Shown: positions 14,805-23,259, counted from the first letter of the stretch. The stretch: DNA of 28,578 bases from CAYSPT01 sp964432985 (GCA_964432985.1 CAYSPT010000066.1:1-28578), one strand, 5' to 3'. The notes: a model not told the origin generated them from the sequence alone. Translations and numbers: made by a program.

Positions 14805-15629
14805 ATGGAAAACATGTACGACAAGATTCAGGAAGCGGTAGAGGCAATAAAGACGAAGGTGTCGAGTGTCCCCGAGGTGGGGCTGGTGCTGGGATCGGGC
14901 CTGGGCGCCTTTGCCGAGTCTATCGAGCGCGAAGCCGTCATCCCCTACAATGAACTCCCGCACTTCAAACAATCCACCGTCAAAGGACACGCGGGTAACC
15001 TGGTGTTCGGTAAAACCGGCGGCAAGAACGTGGTCATCCAGCAGGGCAGGTACCACTACTATGAGGGCCACACCATGAAGGAGTGCACCTTCCCCATCCG
15101 GGTGATGAAAGCCCTGGGGATCAAACTTCTCGTCCTCACCAACGCTGCCGGCGGGCTAAACCGCAACTTCGAGGTGGGCGACCTGATGCTCATGACCGAT
15201 CACATCAACTTCATGGGCGACAACCCGCTGACCGGCGCCAACGACGAGCGTCTAGGCACCCGTTTCCCCAGCCTGCACGGGTTGTACAACAAAGATCTTC
15301 AAGCCAAAGCCGAGCAGATCGGCTGGGAAATCAAGCTGAGGGTTCAGCGCGGTGTCTATCTCGCCGTCATGGGCCCCAGCTACGAAACCATGTCCGAAAC
15401 CCGCTTCATGCGTTCCCTGGGCGCCGACGCCGTGGGGATGAGCACTGTGCCCGAGGCCATCGTGGCCCAGCACGGCGGGGTGGAACGGATACTGGGTATT
15501 TCCTGTATCACCAACAAGATACCCGAAGGCGGCCACGTGGAGGTGTGTCACGAAGAGGTCATGGAGACCTCCAACCGGGTGGGCCCGTTGTTCGTGGATC
15601 TTCTGAAACGACTGGTCGCGGAAGCATAG
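14805..15629 (+). CDS. punA: Purine nucleoside phosphorylase (trimeric, 6-oxopurine type)
   Basis: A cytosolic purine-salvage enzyme that phosphorolyses inosine and guanosine to the base plus ribose-1-phosphate. The 274 residues fit the trimeric PNP-I class. Visible motifs are GLVLGSGLG (phosphate loop, about 26-34), STVKGHAGN with the phosphate-binding His (about 57-65), LTNAAGGLN, GVYLAVMGPSYET, GADAVGMSTVPEAI and ISCITNK. The Asn of the last motif is the residue that selects 6-oxopurines. GGAG lies about nine bases before the ATG. It sits between ahcY and prfA on the same strand. Confidence 0.95.
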   Translation: MENMYDKIQEAVEAIKTKVSSVPEVGLVLGSGLGAFAESIEREAVIPYNELPHFKQSTVKGHAGNLVFGKTGGKNVVIQQGRYHYYEGHTMKECTFPIRVMKALGIKLLVLTNAAGGLNRNFEVGDLMLMTDHINFMGDNPLTGANDERLGTRFPSLHGLYNKDLQAKAEQIGWEIKLRVQRGVYLAVMGPSYETMSETRFMRSLGADAVGMSTVPEAIVAQHGGVERILGISCITNKIPEGGHVEVCHEEVMETSNRVGPLFVDLLKRLVAEA

Positions 15630-15643
15630 CTGGATTACTCTAT

Positions 15644-15685
15644 ACGCAGCCTGTACTGCAGATAATGAAGCGGTGCAGGCTGTGT
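15644..15685 (+). promoter_or_regulatory. Hairpin in the prfA leader
   Basis: ACGCAGCCTG (15644-15653) pairs with CAGGCTGTGT (15676-15685) over 10 bp with one G-T, enclosing a 22-base loop. It lies between the phosphorylase stop and the prfA ribosome-binding site and has no T-run, so it is more likely a leader or processing hairpin than a terminator. Confidence 0.5.
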
Positions 15686-15705
15686 TGTATATAGAAGGAG
15701 AACCT

Positions 15706-16797
15706 ATGTTCAAGAAACTGGACGACCTCGAACAGCATTTCAAAGAACTCACGGAGAAGATGGCCGACCCGGAGGTGGCCACCAATTCCAATGAACTGGT
15801 GCGCCTGGCCAAAGCCCGCGCCAACCTGGAACCGGTGGTGGATGCGTACCGCGAATGGAAGCAGATCACCGCCGAGCTGGCTGAAGCCCGGGATATTCTG
15901 GAGAATGAAAAAGATCCGGATCTCAGGGAGTTGGCCGCTGAAGAGGTGAACCCACTGGAGAAGCGGGTGGAGGAACTGGGCGAGGATCTCAAGGTCATGC
16001 TTCTTCCCAAAGATCCCAACGATGAGCGCAACACTATCGTGGAGATCCGTGCCGGTGCCGGAGGTGAAGAGGCGGCCCTGTTCGCCGCGGACCTGTTCCG
16101 TATGTACACCAAGTACGCCGAGTCGCGGGGGTGGAAAGTGGAGATCATGACTACCCACGACACCGGAATCGGCGGGATAAAAGAAATCATCTTCACCGTA
16201 TTGGGCGATCGCGTATACAGCCGGATGAAGTTCGAAAGCGGTGTTCACCGGGTGCAGCGGGTGCCGGTTACCGAGGCCAGCGGCCGTATCCATACCTCCA
16301 CCGCCACCGTGGCGGTGCTGCCCGAAGCGGATGAGCTGGATCTGGATATCGATCCCAACGAGCTGCGAATCGACGTCTACCGCTCGCAGGGTCCCGGCGG
16401 CCAGAGCGTGAACACCACCGACAGCGCCGTGCGTATCACTCACGTCCCTACGGGGCTGGTTGTGCAGTGTCAGGACGAGAAAAGCCAGCACAAGAACAAG
16501 GCCCGGGCCCTGAAGATACTGCGGGCACGGTTGAAGGCCAAACTGGAGGAGGAGCAGGCGGCGGAACGCTCGGCGGAGCGCCTGGCCCAGGTGGGTACCG
16601 GCGACCGCAGCGAGAAGATCCGCACTTACAATCATCCCCAGGGCCGGGTGACCGAGCACCGCATCAAGCTCACCCTGTACAAGCTGCAGGGTATCCTGGA
16701 CGGCGCCCTGGACGAGATCATCGACAGCCTCATCGCCGAGCAGCAGGCGGAGACCTTGAAGAAGGTCGGATCTCGAAGCGACGCGGCGGAGGCGTAA
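15706..16797 (+). CDS. prfA: Peptide chain release factor 1
   Basis: RF1 recognises UAA and UAG and triggers peptide release on the ribosome. About 363 residues, the normal length. The stop-codon reading motif is PVT at 187-189 (RF2 would have SPF) and the catalytic GGQ lies at 231-233 within SQGPGGQSVN. The N-terminal coiled domain and KNKARALKILRARL segment are typical. The frame is open upstream to 15673, but AAGGAG before the ATG at 15706 and the family start MFKKLDDLEQ fix the start. It is followed by prmC, which methylates the GGQ glutamine. Confidence 0.97.
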   Translation: MFKKLDDLEQHFKELTEKMADPEVATNSNELVRLAKARANLEPVVDAYREWKQITAELAEARDILENEKDPDLRELAAEEVNPLEKRVEELGEDLKVMLLPKDPNDERNTIVEIRAGAGGEEAALFAADLFRMYTKYAESRGWKVEIMTTHDTGIGGIKEIIFTVLGDRVYSRMKFESGVHRVQRVPVTEASGRIHTSTATVAVLPEADELDLDIDPNELRIDVYRSQGPGGQSVNTTDSAVRITHVPTGLVVQCQDEKSQHKNKARALKILRARLKAKLEEEQAAERSAERLAQVGTGDRSEKIRTYNHPQGRVTEHRIKLTLYKLQGILDGALDEIIDSLIAEQQAETLKKVGSRSDAAEA

Positions 16798-16808
16798 GGT
16801 GGAATCAT

Positions 16809-16908
16809 NNNNNNNNNNNNNNNNNNNNNNNNNNNNNNNNNNNNNNNNNNNNNNNNNNNNNNNNNNNNNNNNNNNNNNNNNNNNNNNNNNNNNNNNNNNN
16901 NNNNNNNN
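16809..16908. other. Assembly gap (100 N) at the prfA-prmC junction
   Basis: Exactly 100 N. The bases just before it (GGTGGAATCAT, 16798-16808) look like a ribosome-binding site followed by the first two bases of a start codon at 16807. The prmC start is probably cut by the gap, whose real size may be much smaller than 100. Confidence 0.95.
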
Positions 16909-17775
16909 TCCATAACTATCGGCGCCCTGGTAGAGTTGATCCGCCAGCGCCTGTCCGCCATCCGAAACGGCGACCCGGCGGTAACTGCCGACGCGCTGAT
17001 TGTTGAGGCCCTGGGCTGTAACCGGGCCTACCTGTACGCTCACTCCGATGAGTGTGTCCCTGAAAAGGAGCACCGGCAGGTCCTGCGCTGGGTGAAAGAG
17101 CGTCTGGGCGGTAAACCGCTTCACCGTATCCTGGGTTGGCGCGAGTTCTATTCGCTTAAGTTCGAAATCGAACCCGGCGTGTTCCTGCCCCGTCCCGAGA
17201 CGGAGACGCTGGTGGAGGCGGTGTACGAGCGTCTGCGGGAGGTGGCCGATCCGCTTATCTGCGATGTGGGGTGCGGAACCGGAATCGTCGGGCTCACCCT
17301 GGCGGTGGAGCTTCCCCGTGCCCGGGTGATTCTGACGGATGTGAACCCGGCAGCCGTCCATCTGAGCCGGCGAAATGCCGGGAGGCTGGGAGTAACTGAG
17401 CGGGCAGCGGTAATGGAAAGCGATCTTCTTTCGGCGTTAGCTGGCAAACGATTCACCGCGGTGGTATCCAACCCCCCGTACGTGGAGTCCGGTACCATCG
17501 ACGAGCTCGATTCCGAGGTGAAAGATTTCGACCCCCGCGAAGCGCTGGACGGCGGTGCGGACGGAACCGATATCCTGGTGAAACTACTGCGTGAATCGGC
17601 CCGGGTGCTGTATCCAGGCGGGATCCTGGCGGTGGAAGCGGCTCCGGGACAGCCCGAACTGCTGGAGCAGTGGCTGGACAGTCATCCGGAGGTGACGGCG
17701 CTGTGGCGCCGGCCGGGCACGGTGGTGAAAGACCTGTGGGGCAGGGATCGGGTATTAGTTTGGACCCGGCTGTAA
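16909..17775 (+). CDS. prmC: Release factor glutamine methyltransferase PrmC (5' end in gap)
   Basis: A cytosolic SAM-dependent enzyme that methylates the Gln of the GGQ motif in RF1 and RF2. The frame is open to the gap edge and begins SITIGALVELIRQRLS. The N-terminal helical domain is followed by HRILGWREFYSLKFEIEPGVFLPRPETE, the SAM-binding DVGCGTGIVGL and the catalytic NPPY at 17470-17481. About 289 residues are visible, close to the normal length, so little is missing. A TTG at 16936 is the first start codon in the resolved sequence but is unlikely to be the real one. The prfA-prmC order is the widespread conserved arrangement. Confidence 0.94.
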   Translation, partial: SITIGALVELIRQRLSAIRNGDPAVTADALIVEALGCNRAYLYAHSDECVPEKEHRQVLRWVKERLGGKPLHRILGWREFYSLKFEIEPGVFLPRPETETLVEAVYERLREVADPLICDVGCGTGIVGLTLAVELPRARVILTDVNPAAVHLSRRNAGRLGVTERAAVMESDLLSALAGKRFTAVVSNPPYVESGTIDELDSEVKDFDPREALDGGADGTDILVKLLRESARVLYPGGILAVEAAPGQPELLEQWLDSHPEVTALWRRPGTVVKDLWGRDRVLVWTRL

Positions 17776-17910
17776 CTGTTTTCATCACACAGCGGAAGCC
17801 GAATGGCAATTATAGCTTGGATTATTATAATTGGATTAGAAGTAGATACATTCCGATAGAGTAGTATCAAAGAGTTCCCCGGAATGTGTTAGACTTCAAA
17901 GAAGGGGGGG

Positions 17911-18582
17911 ATGAGGATGGAACTGGTCCCGGTCAACCGGTCCGAACCTGACCGAGCCGTAGTTGAGCAGGCCGCGGCGGTCCTGGCTGAAGGCGGCCTG
18001 GTGGCATTTCCCACCGAGACGGTGTACGGATTGGGAGTAGCCCTGAACCAGCCTGATGCTATGAAGCGCCTGTTCGAGTTGAAAGGCCGGGCGCATGACA
18101 AACCTCTCACCCTTCATCTCGATATGCAAAATACGCTCTGGAAGTTCACTTCCGGTGGGCGTTCGGGGAATGATTCGCATGGCGGCAATCTGCGGCTGCT
18201 ACGGTTTCTCGACGAGTTTTGGCCCGGGCCGCTCAACGTGGTGGTGACGGTGGATCCGGAACTGGAGCTTTCGCCCGGCCAGATGTGGGACTCAGCCGGA
18301 TTCCGTTTACCTGACGATCCCACCGCCCGTATGCTGGCGGCATGTGCCGGCGGGGCGATACTGGCCACCAGCGCCAACCGTTCCGGTAATCCGTCTCCAG
18401 TGGATGCTGAGACGGTGGTGAACGACCTCGGTGAAGACATCGATTTCATCCTCGACGCCGGACCCTGCCCGGGGGGAGAACCTTCCACGGTAGTTCGCAT
18501 AAAGGGCGATAACATTGAGATTTTGCGCTCCGGCGCCCTCTACTCAGAAATCCTGGACAAAATTTTTTCAAAAAAGTACTAA
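17911..18582 (+). CDS. tsaC: L-threonylcarbamoyladenylate synthase (Sua5/YciO/YrdC family)
   Basis: Makes threonylcarbamoyl-AMP for the t6A37 modification of ANN-decoding tRNAs. About 220 residues, single-domain YrdC size without the extra Sua5 C-terminal domain. Visible family features are GGLVAFPTETVYGLG, LKGRAHDKPLTLHL, the WPGPLNVVV segment, SAGFRLPDD and ATSANRSGNPSP. The start is either the ATG at 17911 or the one at 17917. The run of G just before 17911 is spaced better for 17917. It follows prmC after 135 bases, so it may have its own promoter. I use the symbol tsaC for the short form. Confidence 0.92.
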   Translation: MRMELVPVNRSEPDRAVVEQAAAVLAEGGLVAFPTETVYGLGVALNQPDAMKRLFELKGRAHDKPLTLHLDMQNTLWKFTSGGRSGNDSHGGNLRLLRFLDEFWPGPLNVVVTVDPELELSPGQMWDSAGFRLPDDPTARMLAACAGGAILATSANRSGNPSPVDAETVVNDLGEDIDFILDAGPCPGGEPSTVVRIKGDNIEILRSGALYSEILDKIFSKKY

Positions 18583-18650
18583 TGTTTTCTTCTCCCCGTG
18601 CCGATACACTAATTGAAGCTAAATCATAAACCCGCAGGAGGTGTGCAAAC

Positions 18651-18764
18651 ATGGGCAAAACCGGACCGACGCACGACGTAATCCAGGAAAGAACCAATAT
18701 TTCTCTCTGGGAACGCATCGAGCAGAAAATTCTCGTTCCGACTCCTCAGCCCAGGCCCGCCTGA
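18651..18764 (+). CDS. Small ORF of 37 codons with strong ribosome-binding site, unknown function
   Basis: ATG at 18651 is preceded by GCAGGAGG with a 9-base spacing, the best Shine-Dalgarno in this part of the window. The peptide starts MGKTGPTHDVIQERTN, continues with an amphipathic stretch ISLWERIEQKILV and ends in a Pro-rich TPQPRPA tail before TGA. It has no signal peptide or membrane segment. It lies 68 bases after tsaC and 102 bases before a multi-helix RNA element with U-tracts, so it could form its own short transcript. I do not recognise a family. A regulatory leader peptide, a small protein or a peptide precursor are all possible; no maturation enzyme is adjacent. Confidence 0.5.
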   Translation: MGKTGPTHDVIQERTNISLWERIEQKILVPTPQPRPA

Positions 18765-18866
18765 TACCGGTTGCTGCCGGAAACAACTCCGGAGAGACAT
18801 CGGATATCTAGCGAGAGCTGGATGAGTAGTTAAAACTATGATTAACTAATCTCTGGAGTATGTAGA

Positions 18867-18958
18867 CGGACAGGCAGCCGGGTAGGCAGAAGCCGGTTAG
18901 ACCGGTACGGGTGTATACCGCCCGATTTTTTCTGTCGCCCGGCTTTTTAATTTGTCCG
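18867..18958 (+). ncRNA. Compact multi-helix RNA element with two U-tracts (terminator or structured RNA)
   Basis: An outer helix CGGACA (18867-18872) pairs with TGTCCG (18953-18958). Stacked inside, AGCCGGG (18876-18882) pairs with CCCGGCT (18938-18944), which runs into TTTTT. The interior holds CCGGT-TAG-ACCGG (18893-18905) and CGGG...CCCG (18908-18924) followed by six T. At least the inner stem and the outer stem each look like an intrinsic terminator for the small ORF transcript. CGGTA (18903-18907) can also pair with TACCG (18916-18920), so alternative folds exist. No known riboswitch class is recognised. The rest of 18765-19029 shows no gene. Confidence 0.55.
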
Positions 18959-19029
18959 GATTCTCAAACCCATATCCTCTGCACGCTGTCATCCCCCGGC
19001 TTGACCGGAGGATCCACACCCGCTCCCAA

Positions 19030-19578
19030 TTAATCCGGCAATGCCTTCATAATGCCGTCTTCGATGAAGAACATTACCCCGTACCCCAGTCGAATCCGCA
19101 TGACTTCTTTCAGGGTGACCTTGTTGACAATGGTCTGCAGTGTCTTGATGACCCCGGCGTGGGCCACGACCAGGATTTCTTTTGAATGATCGAGCTCCCG
19201 GTAAAAGTGCGCCACCCGTTCCCTGACGTCCGAAAACGATTCTCCATTGGGGAAGCTGAACGTAGTCATCATGTCGGCCCAGTTATCAACCGCCTCTTGT
19301 GGTATATCGTCCCAGGAAACCATCTCCCAGTCCCCGCAGTTGACCTCGATAAGCCGGTGGTCCACCGTGATGTGATTGTCCGGGGCCAGTTCCCGGGCCA
19401 GCTTCAGGCATCGTTTCAAAGGCGATGAGTACACCAGCTCGAATGACCGCCCGGGCAGCTTTGATTTGATCTGATTCGCTTCGTCCTGGAAGGTAACATC
19501 CACATCCAGGTCAGTTTGACCGTAACAAAGTCCCTGCGCGCCGCGGGGTATCGTGTGTCTGACGATATAGATTGTCAT
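19030..19578 (-). CDS. Histidine phosphatase family protein, CobC/alpha-ribazole phosphatase-like
   Basis: 182 residues of the phosphoglycerate-mutase-like fold. The phosphohistidine motif is RHT at 7-9 (IYIVRHT), followed by CYGQTDLDVD, a signature of the CobC branch. The second catalytic His is in VVAHAGV, and the YSSPLKRCLKLARELA and EVNCGDWEM blocks are typical. CobC removes the phosphate from alpha-ribazole-5'-phosphate in cobalamin assembly, but no other cobalamin gene lies nearby, so the substrate is uncertain. The gene begins 36 bases after the S8 protease stop on the same strand and may be co-transcribed with it. No strong ribosome-binding site is visible. Confidence 0.82.
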   Translation of the reverse strand: MTIYIVRHTIPRGAQGLCYGQTDLDVDVTFQDEANQIKSKLPGRSFELVYSSPLKRCLKLARELAPDNHITVDHRLIEVNCGDWEMVSWDDIPQEAVDNWADMMTTFSFPNGESFSDVRERVAHFYRELDHSKEILVVAHAGVIKTLQTIVNKVTLKEVMRIRLGYGVMFFIEDGIMKALPD

Positions 19579-19614
19579 TATTTAGCTTTTTCCGGTTCAG
19601 TTCGCTTCCTCTCC

Positions 19615-22485
19615 CTAGTTTACCATTCTCAACAGCATCACTTCACGTTTCAATGCTTGAAGCGTCGTCCTAAGTGCTTCACTCGAGCGAATCAGTTCGG
19701 CCTGTTCCGGTGCATCTGCCAAGAATCCCCCGTCACACCCGTCACATCTTTGCGCCGCGTCGAGTCGCTGCGTTGCAGCCTCCGACCATTGTCCAACCGT
19801 GGAGAGAATCCGGTGCAGCCGACGGACTGCTTTCCCGTTATAGCCGCATCCGGTTTCCGCAGCCAGATCACGCACAGCATGCGTCCACTGCTCGATGGTT
19901 TCGCAGTCGCCGTTTGCCAGCGCCCGGTCAAGTTCGGCTATGATCCGTGCCCGGGCGGAACGAAGGTACAAATGTGCGGTTTCGGGGTCCCCGGCCTGTT
20001 CCAAAGCCGCCAGGATTCGCCGCAGGTTCATCCCGGGTGCCGGCAGCAGCCAATCACATGCCCGCTTCATTAGCTGGATACGGATACGGCGGTTATCGAT
20101 TCCTTCTATCCCGAACCCCATGAAGATCAGCCGTGCGGTATTGTTTTCGAACCGCACCGCAGCGCTGCGGCCGTTGTCATACTCGAGGCAGGTCACCGAT
20201 CCGTTGATGGGATCGATCCAGTCGGGCTTCTCCTGATCGACATCGGGGGCTTCGCCCGTGATTCCGATGAAGGTCATCCCGTCGAAGGGAGCCGATGTGC
20301 CATTGACCCGTTCCGATTTGGCGTTATCCATCATGAATTCTGCCCTGAGCGTCTCCTTGACCCACGTTTCACGCATCAGGTCGTAGCCGATGTTCTGCCC
20401 GGTGAGAAGCAGGCTTCCGCCGCCGGCCAGATAGGCGTCGATGGTTTTGCGGTCGTCTTCCTTCAGGGTAAGATACGAGTCGTCGCCGGTGAACCAGATG
20501 GTCAGCGGATACTGCAGCATGGTTAGCATATCCGGGGGGTTCTCGATGTACGTGAACGTGTACCCGGCGTCCATAATCTCCTGTTTGTAGAAACGCTCGA
20601 AGTCATCGTAACGGTCGTCGTCCACCAGCAGGATGGGCGGAAGCGTCTCCATGGTGATATCCAGCCGGTAATCGCTGTTACTCAACTGCACCTCTATATC
20701 GACGGTGCCGTAACCGGTGTGGAAGAACCTCAGAGTGTGCTTTCCCGCCGGGAGTTTCAGGCTGTACCGTCCGATATCATCGGCGAAGGTCTCGGGAAGG
20801 TTCTCACCCAGCACCTTCACGTGGGCCGGCAGGTCACGGCTGTCGGACCCGCTGACGGTACCGTGAACCTCGAACTTCTTCGCTTCCTTGAACCGAATGT
20901 TCAACCGGTTGGTACTGCCGGCGCGTATTGTTATCCGTTTCTCGAAGGTCTGGAATCCGAAGGATTCGGCTTTGAGCGTGTAGGAGCCGGCCTTGAGAAA
21001 GATGGAGAATCGTCCGCTGCCACCGGTATCGAAGGTCTGGCTGCTGCCCCGTACGGTGATAGAGGTTCGAACCGCCTTGCCGTCGGGACCGGCAGCGCGG
21101 CCCAACAGGGTACCACCGGTTTCCAGGGCCCGGCAGGCGGCCAGGGCGTCGGTCAGACCGTAGCCGAAGTGGTTGTCGTTGCCGGAGGTGCCCAGGTCGC
21201 GGGCGGTGGATACCAGCAGCGCCGTAACTTCTTCGGGGGTGATGTCCGGCTTGGCCTGGGCCAAAAGCGCCACCACGCCGGCTACCGCCGGGCAGGCCAT
21301 GGAGGTGCCGCTGAGCTTGACGTAGCCGCCGCCGGCCCTGGCGCTTGTGACCTGGTGGCCGGGCGCCGAGACCTGGGGATTGATGAAGGTGATACCGTCC
21401 CAGGTGGTGGGACCCCGGGACGAGAACCCCGACAGGGTGTCGTTATAGCTGGTGCTTCCCACGGCGAAGCAGTGGGGATAGTTGGCCGGGGTAGCGCAGG
21501 TGTTGCTGCCCATGTACCCGTTGTTGCCGGCGGCGAAACAGGGCAGGATCCCCGCCTTCACCCAGGCTTCGGTGATCTTACACCAGGTGCGGTCGGTAAC
21601 ATCGTTGGAGCCCCAGGAGTTGCTCACCACCGGCGGCGCGTCATCGGTGGCGGGGTTGCCGTCGGGATCGAGCATCCACTGCATGGCTTTGAGCACCCAC
21701 GATTCCTGGGCCTGGCCTTCGGAGAAGATCTTGGCGACCAGGAGTCGGGTGCCGGGAGCCACGCCGATGGTGCTGCCCGAAGCGTCGCCGCCGCAGATAG
21801 TACCGGCGGTGTGGGTGCCGTGTCCACCTTCGTCATAGGGCTTCGTTATCACGCCGCCCTCGGTATAGTCGCGAAAAACCACCACCTTGCCGGCCAGGTC
21901 CGGATGCTCGCCGTCGATGCCGCTGTCGATATGCCCGATGACAACCCCGTCGCCGGTCAGTCCCAGTTCGTTCCACACCTGGTGGGCGTTCACCTTCTCC
22001 ACGTTCCACAAAGCGCCTTTGGCACCGAAATCATCGCGGGTGGTTTCCTCCCGCGGTTCATCGGGCTGGGTGATGATGCCGTCCAGGGATATGGTCTCGA
22101 CATCACTTCGCCGTAACAACGCTTCGATAACATCGACGGAAGCGCTGCAGATGACAGCGTTGACTCCCCAGAGACTTTCGACATCGGTGACGCCGCCGTG
22201 GTGTTTGGTGTTAAGTAAGCTCAGCAGGTCCCGCTGGCTTTCGCGGGCCGTGTGCTGCAAGGCCCGGCACACGGTGGCCGAATCGCCGGCACGGATGGTG
22301 TGCAGGTTTGCCTGTTCCTTCAGGGTGATGATAATCGGGATCAGGCCGAAGCCGCCTTCAGTTGCCGCCAGCCGTTCGGCCAGCTGCTTACCCAGGGTTT
22401 GCGCTCCCGCCGGTGCGGTTGCTGTCGTGATCGCAGCCGCAACCAGCAGAGCTGTCACATAGAAGATCAATACACCTCGTTTCAT
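19615..22485 (-). CDS. Secreted S8 (subtilisin-like) serine protease with C-terminal accessory domains
   Basis: About 956 residues. A signal peptide (ending near TAPAGAQT) leads into an inhibitor-I9-like propeptide and a complete subtilase domain with the triad Asp190 (GHIDSGID), His225 (GGHGTHTAG) and Ser398 (GTSMACP), plus the oxyanion Asn in AAGNNG; numbering is from an upstream ATG at 22494. Two carboxypeptidase-regulatory-like beta domains follow (about 462-540 and 545-615). A flavodoxin/amidotransferase-like segment begins ILLVDDDRYDDFERFY (about 620-780), and the tail is Cys-containing and helical. I prefer the ATG at 22485 because AAGGAG is nine bases before it but touches the 22494 ATG. 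Family and secretion are clear; the substrate and the helical tail are not. Confidence 0.92.
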   Translation of the reverse strand: MKRGVLIFYVTALLVAAAITTATAPAGAQTLGKQLAERLAATEGGFGLIPIIITLKEQANLHTIRAGDSATVCRALQHTARESQRDLLSLLNTKHHGGVTDVESLWGVNAVICSASVDVIEALLRRSDVETISLDGIITQPDEPREETTRDDFGAKGALWNVEKVNAHQVWNELGLTGDGVVIGHIDSGIDGEHPDLAGKVVVFRDYTEGGVITKPYDEGGHGTHTAGTICGGDASGSTIGVAPGTRLLVAKIFSEGQAQESWVLKAMQWMLDPDGNPATDDAPPVVSNSWGSNDVTDRTWCKITEAWVKAGILPCFAAGNNGYMGSNTCATPANYPHCFAVGSTSYNDTLSGFSSRGPTTWDGITFINPQVSAPGHQVTSARAGGGYVKLSGTSMACPAVAGVVALLAQAKPDITPEEVTALLVSTARDLGTSGNDNHFGYGLTDALAACRALETGGTLLGRAAGPDGKAVRTSITVRGSSQTFDTGGSGRFSIFLKAGSYTLKAESFGFQTFEKRITIRAGSTNRLNIRFKEAKKFEVHGTVSGSDSRDLPAHVKVLGENLPETFADDIGRYSLKLPAGKHTLRFFHTGYGTVDIEVQLSNSDYRLDITMETLPPILLVDDDRYDDFERFYKQEIMDAGYTFTYIENPPDMLTMLQYPLTIWFTGDDSYLTLKEDDRKTIDAYLAGGGSLLLTGQNIGYDLMRETWVKETLRAEFMMDNAKSERVNGTSAPFDGMTFIGITGEAPDVDQEKPDWIDPINGSVTCLEYDNGRSAAVRFENNTARLIFMGFGIEGIDNRRIRIQLMKRACDWLLPAPGMNLRRILAALEQAGDPETAHLYLRSARARIIAELDRALANGDCETIEQWTHAVRDLAAETGCGYNGKAVRRLHRILSTVGQWSEAATQRLDAAQRCDGCDGGFLADAPEQAELIRSSEALRTTLQALKREVMLLRMVN

Positions 22486-22621
22486 ACTGCTCATCTCCTT
22501 TCAAAAAATCTTTCATTGTATTGTTCAAGTTTTATTCAGACAAATCCCTCATACGGACAAAGTCCTCATATACGGCCGGTAAAGCGCAGATTGGTACCGA
22601 AGCACCACTCAGAGCATTACC

Positions 22622-22721
22622 NNNNNNNNNNNNNNNNNNNNNNNNNNNNNNNNNNNNNNNNNNNNNNNNNNNNNNNNNNNNNNNNNNNNNNNNNNNNNNN
22701 NNNNNNNNNNNNNNNNNNNNN
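22622..22721. other. Assembly gap (100 N) in the divergent intergenic region
   Basis: Exactly 100 N between the minus-strand protease and the plus-strand glycine-rich gene. The non-coding stretch 22495-22914 shows no gene in its resolved parts; promoters for both flanking genes must lie here. Confidence 0.95.
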
Positions 22722-22914
22722 TATGGACGCATACCGGGTAGAGATGCATATAGTTTTGGCCTGTCTCGTGATAGTCTATGCAGAAACCTGTGAAGAGTTT
22801 CAGCCTATTAATCCGGATGTAACTACCAGGGGATTTTCTTGCTATTACTTATGCACCGGTGGTACCATAAAACAGTAGTGATTACCGTGAAAATGATAGA
22901 ACGGAGAGATTATT

Positions 22915-23259
22915 ATGGTTGCACTTCTTTCCCGCAGATCAAATATACGGATTCTGTCTGTTTTTATGATGATGGTCTTTATGGCCGTGATCAGCCTTCA
23001 ACCGGTTGAGGCAGGCAAAGGAAAAATCATCGGCGCTGTCGCGGGCGGTGTTATTGGTGGAGTAGTCGCTTGGCAGTTAGCCTGCCTGCTCATGATGGGT
23101 GGCGTCATCGGCGGCGGTATCGTCCTGGGAATTGTTCTGCCTGCCATCGTTACCGGTGTAGTCGGTGCCTGGCTGGGAGGTAGTCTAGGCGCCTGGATTG
23201 AAAAGAAATTCGGTGGAGGATCAAAGGCAATCCAGATAGATAAAGCCAGCGATTTTTAA
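22915..23259 (+). CDS. Small exported glycine-zipper membrane protein
   Basis: 114 residues. The basic N-terminus and hydrophobic stretch (ILSVFMMMVFMAVISL) end in QPVEAGKG, a plausible signal-peptidase site. The mature part has repeated GxxxG patterns within two hydrophobic segments (GAVAGGVIGGVVAW and GGVIGGGIVLGIVLPAIVTG, then AWLGGSLGAW) and a charged tail. Glycine-zipper proteins of this size pack as membrane or outer-envelope helices; some are stress-related lipoproteins or pore formers. GGAGAG precedes the ATG. No neighbour suggests a pathway. Real gene is likely; function unknown. Confidence 0.7.
   Translation: MVALLSRRSNIRILSVFMMMVFMAVISLQPVEAGKGKIIGAVAGGVIGGVVAWQLACLLMMGGVIGGGIVLGIVLPAIVTGVVGAWLGGSLGAWIEKKFGGGSKAIQIDKASDF

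Noticed and set aside
15640..17361. Minus-strand open frame of 573 codons across prfA and prmC
   Set aside because: Antisense to two certain housekeeping genes and reads through 100 N.
18651..18840. Selenoprotein reading through the TGA at 18762-18764
   Set aside because: The read-through frame continues about 24 codons but shows no redox-type context around the TGA, and I see no convincing SECIS hairpin directly after it.
18867..18958. Cobalamin riboswitch, because a CobC-like gene is close and GAAGCCGGT...CCGG resembles part of its core
   Set aside because: The B12-box GCCACTG is absent, and cobC is on the opposite strand with this element downstream of it.
20719..22116. Long plus-strand open frame of 465 codons
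   Set aside because: It lies antisense to the S8 protease, whose triad and domains are unmistakable. The Gly/Val/Ala-rich translation is a shadow of GC-rich coding.
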